A stretch of 64,000 nucleotides of DNA from Eutreptiella sp. 'Long Island Sound 2002'. Its lineage: Eukaryota; Euglenozoa; Euglenophyceae; Eutreptiales; Eutreptiaceae. The DNA is taken from NCBI GenBank assembly GCA_964036045.1, contig OZ038388.1, forward strand, positions 5,680,058 through 5,744,057. The letters are read 5' to 3'. This document shows positions 32,266-43,019 of the stretch, in pieces (the first letter of the stretch is position 1; each line of letters begins with the position of its first letter). A model generated the notes under the pieces. That model was not told where the DNA came from, made no database searches, and was given only the letters and a program-made list of their open reading frames with translations. The position numbers were made by a program, and so were the translations under genes.

Positions 32266-32564
32266 AAATCTTTGGGCGGCAGCGCCCCTTTCGCCTTGCA
32301 GAGGCCCATCACGCTGGTCAAGCAGGTGAAGCATCGTACCTTTAGTACAATGTTGTGGTACGGCGGTGGTCTGGCAGAGTGAAAAAGCCGTTATATAACG
32401 ATGACAGGATCTGAATATTGCATCGGATCCAATGACTTCGCCAGAGCCTCAAGTTTCGCTGCTGGAAAAAAATTGAAGGCAAATCGGGACAAATTGGCTG
32501 TTGCGAGCCCATATCTCAGACGAGTGATCATCCTTGTTGGCCTTTCTGCATTCCGACCTTACCG

Positions 32565-32845
32565 AGATCCACGTCCACGTCCACGTCCACGTCCACCCAG
32601 AGGAAGACCTCCCCTCGGTCCTGATGAACTTGATCCAGATCCACGACCGCGGCCTGACACGAAATTGCTGCCAGCAGAATACTCATGATCAGAGCCAGAA
32701 AGCACCGCCATTTCGAGCATTGCCGTTTCGACCAAGGGTTGCTGCCCCAGGGTTGCTTCCTTGGGAGTTTGTGTACCGTGGGGCATTGTCAGAACTCTGT
32801 TGAACAAATACATGCTACGTGCACGTGCACGTGCACGTCGTTGTG
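32565..32845 (+). repeat. Hexamer arrays GTCCAC and GTGCAC
   Basis: (GTCCAC)n at about 32571-32598 and (GTGCAC)n at about 32817-32840, 220 bases apart. They encode Arg-Pro or Arg-Gly repeats in the surrounding frames, which should not be taken for an RGG protein without transcript support. Confidence 0.8.
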
Positions 32846-33096
32846 GTACCTCGTGCTGAACGTGATGTGACCAGAAAAACATAGGGCGCTGCGTCGATTA
32901 TCTACTGAAGCATGAGGTGCAGCTGTGCTACAACACAACACCCCGGAAACAACAACTCGTGGGCTGTAACTGGCGTAGTACCGTGACGTTTCCTCAACCC
33001 TGTCGTCTTTCCAGGGATTACCTCACGGCGTGCACGTTGTGCAGAAACACGTTCTGTTGTGTTTATGCAACACCACATACGACGTGAAGAGAACAC

Positions 33097-33620
33097 AATT
33101 TCTAAAAAAAAAAACAGTCTCAGAATTCGAACGCGTTGGCGGCGAGATTGGCACAATTCAAATCAGTTCAATGATTCACCTTACGTTCATCTGTTTTCGT
33201 TGCGTACTTACCGTACTGTACTGTATTTTAAAACGTAATTTTTACGTTATTTTCCTATCAGGGACATCGGGGCTACAGGCGGGGGACGAAGGAAGGAATT
33301 TGTTGTCAAGAATCATGGAAATCTGGAGAGTGTCCTTTCAATGGTCGCGACCTTCACAAATTCTAAAAAAAAAAAACAGTCTCAGAATTCGAACGCGTTG
33401 GCGGCGAGATTGACACAATTCAAATCAGTTCAATGATTCACCTTACGTTCATCTGTTTTCGTTGCGTACTTACCGTACTGTACTGTATTTTAAAACGTAA
33501 TTTTTACGTTATTTTCCTATTCAGGGACATCGGAGCTACAGGCGGGGGACGAAGGAAGGAATTTGTTGTCAAGATTCATGGAAATCTGGAGAGTGTCCTT
33601 TCAATGGTCGCGACCTTCTA
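33097..33620 (+). repeat. Tandem duplication, 262-bp period
   Basis: Two near-identical units: TTCTAAAAA...CAGTCTCAGAATTCGAACG begins at about 33100 and again at about 33361, and GTCCTTTCAATGGTCGCGAC ends each. Differences are few (for example one extra T near 33523), so the duplication is young. It lies directly beside the cyclophilin fragments. Confidence 0.92.
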
Positions 33621-33679
33621 TTGCGTGTGCCGCGGCATTTGTCTGGAAATTGCAAATTTGCTGTAGCAAACAAAATTTC

Positions 33680-34735
33680 CTTTCTGTCGTCGCACCTGGA
33701 CGGCAAGCACGTGGTTTTCGGCGAGGTGCTGGAAGGCTACCACATCGTGAAGAAGATTGAAGGAGTCGGAAGTTCATCGGGCAAGACGTCGTGATCGAAG
33801 ATTGCGGCGAACTTAAAAGGTGGTTCATGGGGATGTTGTTTTGGAGTTGTGCATAATTTACAATTTTGATTCATTCATAATGTGTTATTTTGTCTTTTTA
33901 TTGTTCCTGGAAATGTGTGTTGACGGAAGGAAATGTAAAGGTACAGGAAGAAAGGAAAGTGAACCCCAGTTTCATGTGCCGAGATTCAGCATCACGAGGA
34001 GGGCCTTCTAAGCAAGGCCAAGGCGGGGCCTGGCACCAACGGTTCGCAGTTCTTTCTTACAACTACGGTCACACGGTGAAAACTGCTGCCCTTGTAGTGC
34101 AGTGGCTTGCCACTTGCTCTCCCTTTTCATCTGCACCGTGCAGGTGCGGTGGGGATCCCAGGAATCGGTGTGGCACTTCTAGCGGAAATACGCAGGGGCT
34201 GATGGGGTTTAAGGGGACGATGGCAAGTGCGCGACCAAAGCCCCCGAGGCCACCGAAAACGCATTCCGCACTCGTTGCAACAAATGGCAGGGAACAGCAA
34301 AAACGCGTCCTTGGCCTCGCCCCTGATGGTGCGGTACTATGTACAACAGCTATGTTCCGAACCCCGCCGGCCCCTTAAGCATGCTACCAAAATGCCTGTG
34401 CACAGGGCGCGGAAATTATCAGCGGTTTTGGGAACCGTGTTCCCATACAACCCCATCACAGTGCGTCCACACGCCTCACCACCGATTTCCATGTCAAAAA
34501 ACACTTTGTGGGTAATGGTCGTGTCAGGAGGAACATCCTCTGCAGCACAAAGGAACTCCCACGAATTATACTTGTCCTCCTGATGAGTGATCACGAGGAC
34601 GCCACGCTTCCCGTCAACAGTGTCGATCTCCCAATAACTATCATACACATTGCACTCCTTATGCAATTTGTCATCGATCACTAGCTCTTGGCCTGCGATT
34701 GACAAGATTGTGTAGCGCCGCCATCTCCTTCAATA
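33680..34735. pseudogene. Scrambled CS-domain/cyclophilin gene (three pieces, two strands)
   Basis: Piece 1, minus, about 34735-34396: [17 protein letters not shown] with [15 protein letters not shown] is CS-like (NudC/p23 type). It runs into [20 protein letters not shown] and [11 protein letters not shown], the start of a cyclophilin (peptidyl-prolyl isomerase). Piece 2, plus, about 33955-34073: NPSFMC followed, after a frame change, by AKAGPGTNGSQFFLTT, the cyclophilin middle. Piece 3, plus, about 33684-33815: [27 protein letters not shown], then VVIEDCGEL in another frame, the cyclophilin C-terminus. The pieces cover most of one protein but lie in the wrong order and on mixed strands, with a frameshift near 33785. 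Piece 1 ends ACAG|GC where a GT donor would be expected. A duplicated locus with lost parts is the main alternative to scrambling. Confidence 0.75.
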
Positions 34736-34901
34736 GGGTCTAGAAGACGAGGGACAAAGAAATCCGAACATCAGCGGTGCACTGTGCCGTGTTTTGCCAT
34801 GACATTTGTTGAAGCTTGCACCACACCTCTTTTCTATTTGCCCCTACCCTTTCTAGCCCCTGCAACAGAGGAAAAAAGACCCTCGGCCATCAACCTGGCC
34901 A

Positions 34902-35912
34902 CTACCTCACATTCTCCGTCTCCTTTCTATCGCGGGGAGGTGCTGCCGCGGGGGCGGCACTTCTTGCCCTTGGTGGGTTCTTGCTGAGAGAGGTCTCCAG
35001 ATCTTCCATTGCCTCCGGGTCTTGAAGGATGGTCTCTGGGCAGTAGAATCTGGGGACTGTGTCCTCTGTGTCGAAAGACGGGGGTGTGAATTCAGCCAGG
35101 ATCGCCTTGTGGTCTGAGTTGGCAGCAAACATGGGGTACACGCTAGTCGCCGGGCTCAGCAATTCGGATGTTGTGTGGATGCGGTCAATACGGCGTAGCC
35201 TCTGCGGGTCGAGTCGCTCTCCTTCTCGGGGGTAGCCGTATGTGAAGCCCGTCGGACACGATGCTTCCTTGTCCTTGATGTCCGTCAGGGTTGGACAGTG
35301 AATATCCACCCAAACATCCTGCAGACCCGCTTTCGCCAAGGTCGTAACCTCCTGGTCTCTGGCACGTAAGGACGTGTCATGCTCAAACTCTGGGGGTGCG
35401 AAGGCGTCCCTGTGTTTTACAACTAAACTATTGTGATCAGCACATAAAATCAGGTTTGGTCCATGTAACTCCTTGGCGATGTCTTTCCATTGCGACTGTC
35501 GACGCGTGTGCTTGTGTTGGAAGTGGACCACAACTATGGTGATCTCCAGTGGACCACTCGACAGTGAGGCTTTCAGCGCCCTGGGAGACAAGAACTTCAT
35601 TGATTGCAGTGTCCACTTGGATGTTTTCCACGCCAGTGCCACTCCTCCCCTTCCTTCTTCATGAAGTGGTCCGTCCAGGCCATACCCGTACTTTGACAAG
35701 CACTGCATGCCCGCTTGACGATCCTCCACCGTGACGAAGTGGGGCTCTTGGATGGCGAAGAAGTCCACCTCCAGGGACCGCAGCAGTGACCCTAGGGCCA
35801 CTATGCGCTTTTGCTTACGCTTTCTCATGGATATTTTTGTTTGAAACCCATTGATATTTTGGGACAATACTCTGAGAGTGCTGCTCAGAGGGATGCTTGA
35901 TGCTGACGTCAT
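34902..35912 (-). CDS. LINE apurinic/apyrimidinic-type endonuclease
   Basis: 336 codons, ATG at 35912. APE-family motifs in order: QNINGF (18-23, Asn), AIQEPH (53-58, catalytic Glu56), HFQHKH near 130, LCADHN (156-161, Asp and Asn), FTYGYP near 223, RIDRIH (241-246) and NSDHKAI (265-271, Asp-His pair). All catalytic positions are present. It would nick target DNA to prime reverse transcription. The frame continues past the domain with a short Pro/Ala/Arg-rich tail and stops at 34902, before any RT. The start codon overlaps the stop of the preceding frame as ATGA. Confidence 0.92.
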   Translation of the reverse strand: MTSASSIPLSSTLRVLSQNINGFQTKISMRKRKQKRIVALGSLLRSLEVDFFAIQEPHFVTVEDRQAGMQCLSKYGYGLDGPLHEEGRGGVALAWKTSKWTLQSMKFLSPRALKASLSSGPLEITIVVVHFQHKHTRRQSQWKDIAKELHGPNLILCADHNSLVVKHRDAFAPPEFEHDTSLRARDQEVTTLAKAGLQDVWVDIHCPTLTDIKDKEASCPTGFTYGYPREGERLDPQRLRRIDRIHTTSELLSPATSVYPMFAANSDHKAILAEFTPPSFDTEDTVPRFYCPETILQDPEAMEDLETSLSKNPPRARSAAPAAAPPRDRKETENVR

Positions 35913-36277
35913 CGTGCTGCTCCATTGGACGACGAAGCCTCATCTTTCTTCAAGTCCCGCTTGCGTTTGAGGGAGCTGATGACCTTGTCGACTTGGTCAT
36001 CCACCTCCATGGCCTTGGCCATTTCTCCCGCCGTGATTAGGCCTTGCCTGCGTGTCTTCGAGTCGTCTGTGTTTCTGGGCCGATCTGTGATTCGCCTTTT
36101 CCGCGCCTCATAATCCGCCTCGGAAATCACAAACATCGGAGGCATCCCATAATCTGACAGGTAGACCTTTCCAATCAGCTGAGTCACACTTTCCCCGGTC
36201 AATCGCCATGTGGCAGTGCGCATCTCCCCAACACTCCATCTGACGCGGAAGGCCCCTAGGGGGGGGGGCGGGGGCTT
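35909..36277 (-). mobile_element. C-terminal part of a LINE ORF1-type protein, overlapping the endonuclease start
   Basis: The frame is open from about 36277 and reads FRVRWSVGEMRTATWRLTGE, then VYLSDYGMPPMFVISEADYE. It ends with a charged segment (KVISSLKRKRDLKKDEASSS) and TGA at 35911-35909. No RNA-binding domain is recognisable in the preserved part; its position directly before the endonuclease is the argument for ORF1. Upstream the frame runs into C/G homopolymers, so the 5' part is missing or too diverged. Confidence 0.6.
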
Positions 36278-36440
36278 TTTTTTGGGGGGGGGGGCTAGCC
36301 GCGGAGGAGGGCTTCTCCAAGGGGCTTGCTAATCGCTGCTAGTTGCGAGTGGGGGGGGGCTAGGGGAGTCCCTAACCCCAACTCGAGGGGGCACGCAACA
36401 AAGCGTGGATTGTGAGTCCCTAACCCCAACTCAAGGGGCC
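36240..36440. repeat. G-rich and duplicated CCCTAACCCCAACTC segment
   Basis: G runs at 36260-36292, then two copies of TCCCTAACCCCAACTC(G/A)AG followed by GGGGC(A/C) and CAACAAAGCGTGG (36367-36407 and 36416-36455). Confidence 0.7.
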
Positions 36441-36714
36441 ATGCAACAAAGCGTGGGAAAGAGAAACAAGAAAGAAAGAAAGAACGCGGTGTGTTCGCCC
36501 CAGAAAGAATTTGGCGCTGCACTCGGGCCAGGGTTTTGCTCCGAATGCAGGATCTTCACTGCGCAACAAACGACATTTGAATAGCGGCCTGTCTTGCTGA
36601 TCTCCGCTGGAAGCACCTCGCAACAAACGACATTTGTATAGCGCCTCATCTTGCGATATCTGGCGCTCAAAAGCTTCGATGAAAAGTGGCTACCTCAAAA
36701 TCAAAATTGGCTTC

Positions 36715-37085
36715 CCATCCCTGCCTTCTTGGGGGCCCGCAAGTGGGCGGAAATGCTACCTAATCCCCGCATTCTCGGGGGTCCCCAGCAAAGGGGACAA
36801 AGTTTTCGGGCGCCTTAGCTGTGACCCTATGTATGGCCTGTAGCCATTGACCCTTGGTAACTAAGTGGGCCTGGAGGGCAGGCCATGAGGCAACAGATAC
36901 TGGGCTCGCATGTGCCCCCGTGTCACAGGCGCATGGTCATCACCACACTCAGTTCAATGTTTTGCCTTGCTGCACTGCAGCGCAAACCAAATCAGTGCAT
37001 TCGCCACTCCAGGTGGCTATCCAAATTTCTTAGGCTGTCTGGGTCAGCTCGCTCCCACCACCCTCCCACAGCGCCGGTTAGTGCC
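36715..37085 (+). repeat. Dispersed repeat C, copy 2 (longest)
   Basis: Starts TGCCTTCTTGGGGGCCCGC, continues GCCATGAGGCAAC...CCCCCGTGTCACAGGCGCATGG...TTGCTGCACTGCAGCGC...CCAGGTGGC and ends GTCAGCTCG...GCGCCGGTTAG. It shares blocks with 24205-24420, 24831-24890 and 44010-44268. Confidence 0.75.
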
Positions 37086-37089
37086 AAAC

Positions 37090-38280
37090 CTCTCGCTCTG
37101 TGGGCCTCGCGTACCCGAACCGAGAAGACGGCCCTCCGGTGCCTCACATGTAGCCACCTCAAAGCCCTCGTTTTGAAGGCTGCAATACAGCAGAGGTGAT
37201 GTAGCCACAACATTGCCTCCACTGTGGAGACCCCAATATGGCATGGGTTATGGAGCCACATGTGGCCCACACCAGTATCAAAACAGGCCCACGTTGGGAC
37301 CACAATGGGCCTACTGCAGTAAGCAGTAACACACTGGGCCCCCATCAGTAGCACACTGGGCCCATGGTGCGCGCAACATCAGGTGCTCCCCCTGCAATCC
37401 TACGTGGCGCCATTGTTTGCAAACTTCTTTTCATTGCAAAAATTGCGAGATCTGTGACAGGATCCACGGCAACACAGGCACAATACTAGAAGAATTGGAG
37501 CAGCACGGCAGAAGCATGGGAGGAGCGTTGGTTATTCCCATGAACACCAAATACATAACTTTAACGCACAATAGGGAAATGATTCAGTCATTCTATTTGG
37601 GTCGGGTGTAATTGCACTCTACGGGTGTTTACACAATTTTGGTGGCTTTAGCGTTTGCTCTCCTGAGGGGCCATTGTGGGAGGGGGTAAAAATCAGGATG
37701 TTCCGGGTGTTGCCGCAAAAGTAGCGCGTGCAGCACACGTACCCCCAGTTTCATGCTTCCCGTTTACCATCAAAGAGCAGATGTAGCTTCTCCGCTAAGG
37801 TAACATACACACAAAGCAACGTTCCCTTGGCCTCTTTGGCAAAACTAAAGTTATTTGCATAACTTTAGTTTCAAATCAATAAAGACACTGATATGGGTAA
37901 AAAACAATGCCGTGCATCCACCCCTATTTTATGGTGGTGGCAATGTTGCCTCAAGCCCAAAAAGACCCTCGGATATGTTTGTATGCATCTGCAAGAAAGT
38001 AATACCCAATGCCATATGTGAACGACAAGGCCGGCAAGAGAACTGCATGTAGGATTGTTAGATCCAAAAGTCAAACACCCCCTCCAAAAAAATGGGATGG
38101 TTACCATTCTTTGCGTCTGTGTTTGGATTTCTTTGATCTTCAAGTTGTTGTGAGCAATGGTGCTTGCAAGGGGCATGTGTTCCATGGATGATAGCGTTGT
38201 GAGACATGCACGTGGCAAGAAGTTCCTTTGTGGAATTCCCACCACTCAACCATGATCTCACATGCTTTGCGGTTACAGAA
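37090..38280. other. No gene recognised; perfect palindrome at 37842-37871
   Basis: AAACTAAAGTTAT, a four-base loop, then its exact reverse complement form a 13-bp hairpin (37842-37854 and 37859-37871). The rest shows no coding domain. Confidence 0.5.
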
Positions 38281-38285
38281 GCTCA

Positions 38286-38936
38286 CTAGATGTTGAAAGT
38301 ATTGATGAAATGGAAATTGCAGCGGTGGCTGAGCCCCTTGTTCAGGGATATGTCATGGGACAGTTTCTTTACTTGTGCACCTAAGTAGAAACAAGGTGCT
38401 ACTGCATGCTTTGCCAACGCATGTTGTGGGCCTTGCATCGGAGGTAGTGCGTTTAATGCGGTACACATCAGGGTCAGCTTGCACAGTAATGACCATGCCA
38501 ATCCCCACTTTCTTCTGGACCTGATTTCATTCAACGCATGTTGTGCCTGAAATATGCCCTGTGTGCCCCGCGCACCACCCATGCAGCAGGTTCCCTCACC
38601 CCCGGCCCTCCCTCTCACACGTGTTTTGAAACAACTTTGTGCAACCCACCACCTTGATGGGGATCCTTGAAAAGTGTGCGCCTTGTGCTCTGTGATCAAA
38701 CCATACCTTTCTTGAACAAACTCCCAAACCGGCTCAAAACAGGCCCACAACACTAGATTTTCCTCGTCAATCTCTGCCCAAATTGTGGAAAGCACAAGCA
38801 AGATGCAGTTCTTTGGCTCCGAAATGTCCCACCAGCTATGTTTCCTCTCTCTCCCCTCCTTGTGGCGCCAATGGTGCATTGTGGAGTGACTTGGAACGAT
38901 TTGCTCTAACTTTGCTTCTTGTTTGAGCCCCACCAT
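38286..38936 (-). other. Unassigned 216-codon open frame
   Basis: A long uninterrupted minus-strand frame with mixed composition (WDISEPKNCILLVLSTIW, LVLWACFEPVWEFVQERYG, RSRRKWGLAWSLLCKL). It is not low complexity, so it may be a transposon-derived fragment. No catalytic signature or family is recognised, and it lies among repeats. Confidence 0.25.
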
Positions 38937-38997
38937 GACTTCTTATGCCCAATACACGTTATGTTCTTCCCAGGTCGTTCCTGAGTGACTTGGACGC

Positions 38998-40400
38998 CAT
39001 GTAAAATCCTCCTATCCTCCCAATGCCTCATTAGCATTGCATTTATGTCCCATTCAACGTGGAAAAACAATGGCTCGATTTGGTACCAGCAGCTTGGCAT
39101 AGTGGGTTCCATCCTGAATTCTTAGGACGAAATGGTCAAAAACAAGCCAAAAATGGCCTTTTGTGACCCATTTTTTGGCCATTGAGAACTGCCAATGGCT
39201 GTTTTAGGAACAAAGATGGGGAAAACTGCTGCTTGATATGCCCGTCAACATGCAAAAACTACCCCCCCCCCCCTGCGCAAGCACCAGCCAGGTCAGGAAA
39301 GTGACGGTCAGACCGGGTCCTGGTGCTTAGACAAGGCGGTGCAACCGCGCGACGCATGGTATCAAAAGAAAGCATGTCCTGAAAACCTGCCCATACCTCA
39401 TCCTAACCACAATAGTCGAAACAGGGCGGTTTTGGTGGGGCTGTGGGGTATGGGGGCAACTCTGGGCGCTCCCAAGTTGTAATTCCTCGGTTGTGGAATC
39501 TTCCCCACGAGCAGAACCACCGATGAAAGTGGCAGGCGCACGCTCACCAGTGGACCGGATGGACGTGACAGCCAAGCCAGGGGTAACGACATTAGTCATG
39601 GCTGAAAATCACACCAAAACAAAGAGCAGTGGGGGGCAGTAACAAGCACAATGTTGTCATGAGCAGGAGGACTCATCACAAGCATGAAACAGCCCCTCTT
39701 TCCCTCTACAGTCGGCACACAATCACGCTTTGCCTACTTTCTGACCGTAAAAGCCGTGGTCAGAAAATTCGGTCAAAGTGACAGTCAGACCGGGTCCTGG
39801 TGCTTAGACAAGGCGGTGCTTGCGCAAGGGGGGGGGGGGGGTATGTTGAAGAAATAATTTTTCCGGGGCTTGCTTGTTGCTTGCACCTGAATTATCAAGC
39901 TGTCACCAGGACTTTAATTCTTACCCCGTCAAGAGGACATTCACTCTCAATGAACTCCATGTAAAGTCCTCCTATCCTCCTTGGTCCTCGTCTCCTTGGA
40001 ACATGGCTCCTCATTGGTTCAATGGTATTCCTTTTCTGTCCCATTCATTGTGGAAAAACGATCGCTCCATTTGGAAGCGGTAGCTCGGCACAACAGTTTC
40101 CGTCCTCAATTTGCAGGTTGAAACACAGCCAAAAATGGCCATTTTTCACCACCAAAACGGCTGTAGCATGGAGTCAAGGCCTGAAATATGGCTCCTCAAT
40201 GGCTCAATGGCGCCACTTGGATACACCAACGTGGCACAGCACCTTTCGTCCTGAATGCTCAGCACAAAATGGCCGAAAACCGGCTGAAAATGACCTTTTT
40301 TTTCCACTTTTTGGCCATCGAGAGTCACCAATGACTCCGTTTTGGCAGCCAAAATGGGGAAAATTGCCTCTTGATATGCATATTGATATGCAAAAGGAAT
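38998..40400 (+). repeat. Repeated AAAAATGG-type units around a MITE-like element
   Basis: CCATGTAAA(A/G)TCCTCCTATCC, TGTCCCATTCA...GTGGAAAAAC and AGCCAAAAATGGCC occur at 38998-39180 and again at 39955-40140. A third related block (TTTTTGGCCATCGAGA...TTGATATGCA) is at 40290-40390 and matches 39170-39255. The MITE-like element at 39262-39842 separates the first copy from the others. Confidence 0.7.
39262..39842. mobile_element. MITE-like element with C/G-run inverted termini (copy 3)
   Basis: Left: TA, a run of about 12 C, then TGCGCAAGCACC. Right: GGTGCTTGCGCAA, a run of about 13 G, then TA. About 580 bases, no coding capacity. Subterminal direct repeats CAGACCGGGTCCTGGTGC with TTAGACAAGGCGGTGC follow at 39310-39345 and 39787-39821. 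The TTAGACAAGG string also ends the element at 8396-8790, tying the copies into one family. Confidence 0.75.
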
Positions 40401-40443
40401 GGTTCAATGTTGAAACGTTATGTTGGAGAAATGAATTTTGAGT

Positions 40444-40451
40444 GAGGCTTG

Positions 40452-40483
<32 letters not shown>

Positions 40484-40492
40484 TGTTGTTGC
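40444..40492 (+). repeat. Tetranucleotide microsatellite (TTGC)n
   Basis: About nine GCTT units followed by GTT repeats. Confidence 0.9.
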
Positions 40493-40499
40493 AACAGAA

Positions 40500-42850
40500 T
40501 TATTATCACGTTGGATTATTTATTCATTCATAAACATCCGATTTTACCCTGGAAAGTGCTCCGTGCGCGCTGTGCACGCTGTCTGCGTGCTATTCAGACA
40601 TTCCCCATGGAATTATGTGTATGCAGCCACTTTCATGGTAGGCTACTCAGTCTGGATTCATCAGTGTGTCTTAGGAGACTAAAATTGCGAGCACGAGCAG
40701 AAAGCCAGAAATCCACAATTCCAAAAACAACGTACCCAAGGGGGCGTGTCCAGAAAAGGGGGGCACCAGCACACAAAACTGGGGCCTACAAACCCCTTAA
40801 ACAAAACAGCCCCAATTATGGGACAGGACGGAATTGCCAGACAACCATGTCCCTCACCATCACTGCAAGGACGGCCCATCAACCTGCAGCAATCTCTCAC
40901 ATGTTACTCGCCACCAAACTGGCTCGCTTCGGATAGTCTGGGTTAAACCTCCTCTTCCCTGTATGCATGCCTTTCCCTAAGCATGGCACCGTCGTTTGTG
41001 GTGAACACATTCAACTGTGGCGGAAGAGGGCTTGCTGAGACTCCGGGAAGCCAAGGCATTCTCCAGCAAGAATTGCCGAGGCCCAACGTGTGTGTGCCAT
41101 GGGTTGGGATGCTGCACAGTGAACGCTGTCACCCAACCGTCACTAGCTCATTCAGCGCTGCAAACTCTGAAAGGGAAAGGAAGCACCAGGGTTGGGTTCT
41201 CGAAGGCCCACCAAAATGTTGTAACCTCAGGAAGAGCAGTGCTTGAAGGGGAGGCAAGAGATTAGGCGCAATCATCATTCAAACTGCAACAGTTCTTGTG
41301 TTCGAGAGGATATGCTATGGACAATCTAGATGAAGCACAACGTATTCATCCGTCATAAAACTGCATCCATATCTACAATCAAACTGCAACTATCGTGCTT
41401 GTTCACCTGATGACTTATATATCGGCATGTGCTGCCTTCATGCTACATACTGTGTGTCTTACCTCCCACTGCTACCGTGATCAAGCACTCCTTCGGCTCT
41501 CAGTTGCTGTGGTAGTCCTATGGTGTGTTCTGCCGTGTGTCTGTGTGTTCCGTTGCTGTTGCTGTCTCATGGTGCTGTGGTCAGTGCATATGGCTGTAGT
41601 GCGTAGTTGGTGCGAGGGGGCCGGAGGCCCAGCCTCTGGTTTTAAATTTCTGCTTGGACGCTTCGTTCCTGTGTATTGTGGTGCAAAAGCAGGGTTTTGC
41701 GGCAAGTACCCCAGCGGCAGCGCAGCCGGCTGCCGCACTGAAGACGGGGGTTCGAATCCCCCTCAGCAGGCGAGCTGAGGGGGAATACGAGGAGGAGATG
41801 CGGTTCCGGAGCCGCAAGGTGGCACCGGTGGTGGAGCGCAAGAGATTAGAGGGGGAGGGGGGGCGTGCAAATGGGGGTCAATGCGCCAGAATATGTTTGC
41901 GGCGTACAGGCAATACGTTTATCAGAAGTGGGGGTTTTGTAAGGGGGGTTGTACAGCAACTTGTTGGGAAATTAGGGCAATTAGACCTAGCCTCTTTGGA
42001 ATCCATTACAAAGACAATAATCTGGCTCACTGCACCCGATGATGCCTTGCTGAATCCGAAGCAGGATGATGGTGGATGCAAGTTGGGGGCAAATCGATGT
42101 GACAACCAGATGGGTACAGATGATAGACAAAGAACAAACGCAATGCGGTGAGACGCCGCGATTCAGTGTGCGTTTGTTGGCTCTGTCGCGGTTGCATACG
42201 TGTGTGTCGATGCTGGCAACGGCCTGCATTGTCATTGCCAGCATTGCCGTTCTTGCCTTCTGGTGCTTTGCGGGGTGTGGACGCTGAGGTGCCACGCAGG
42301 TCAGAGGAGGGGCGCGGGGGGCGTTGCCATCACGGGTCACGAGGGGTCAAAGGGTCGGAAGTTTGGGGAGCGGACGGGGCCAGGCGCTGCTTTGGCCCCC
42401 TACTTCCGGTCAGACGACTCGCGCTTTGAAACAAATTGCCCTCAGGTAGCGGCAGATGGCAAGAGCCCACGAGCGTGGCCAGTTGCCGGCAAACACACAA
42501 AGCCGAAGCCCAATGCTCGGACCACCAGCCGTGCAGCACCACATGGGGCACGCACCACAAGCGGTGGGTCATTGCACGTGCCTGTGCTTCCCTGTTCCAC
42601 TGCAACAAGGCGGGCGAAAACAGCGGCAATTCTTTTTGTTGGGGTGCGGGGGCCTTCAGGCCATGGTAAGCTGGCGAAGCCCCCTCACCACAGGGCCCTC
42701 GAGAAATCTCTCGGAGTCAAGGATCAGAGCTGCCCAATGCTACGATTGTCCCACAAAGCGATGTGGTAGCGGACAGAACACGAAGTGAGGATAAGCCGAA
42801 TCTAATGCCAGGCAATGCAGCAGGAGCTGCCACGCCCGTGGGCATCCCAG
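40500..42850. other. No gene recognised; tRNA-like B box with hairpin near 41750
   Basis: At 41745-41780 GGGGGTTCGAATCCCCC (a perfect T-arm-like sequence) is followed by CCCCCTCAGC, six bases, then GCTGAGGGGG, a 10-bp perfect hairpin. CCCCAGCGGCAGCGC about 45 bases upstream could be an A box, but acceptor and anticodon stems do not pair, so a tRNA gene is not claimed. The remaining frames show no known domain. Confidence 0.35.
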
Positions 42851-43013
42851 TGGGGGCGTTTTCGCACAGCGCCAATTATTACGTTGTTTATCCCGGGAAC
42901 ACCCCTGAAAACCACCCCCCCCTACAGAAGCGTGCATTATCCATTCAAAACAGCATTGGGGCTGCAGAATTCAGGACCCTGGGACCCGTGGCTACCGGTG
43001 GTGGAAAACAGCG
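42851..43013 (+). repeat. Dispersed repeat A, copy 3
   Basis: Same strand and order as 8790-8960, about 85 percent similar by eye, beginning GGGGGCGTTTTCGCACAGCG and ending GTGGTGGAAAACAGC-like sequence. Confidence 0.82.
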
Positions 43014-43019
43014 GTTCTT

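Noticed and set aside
32401-32688. Arg-Pro/Arg-Gly repeat protein
   Set aside because: The repeats come from hexamer microsatellites and no neighbouring coding signal supports a gene.
41695-41770. tRNA gene
   Set aside because: The B box is perfect but acceptor and anticodon stems do not pair.
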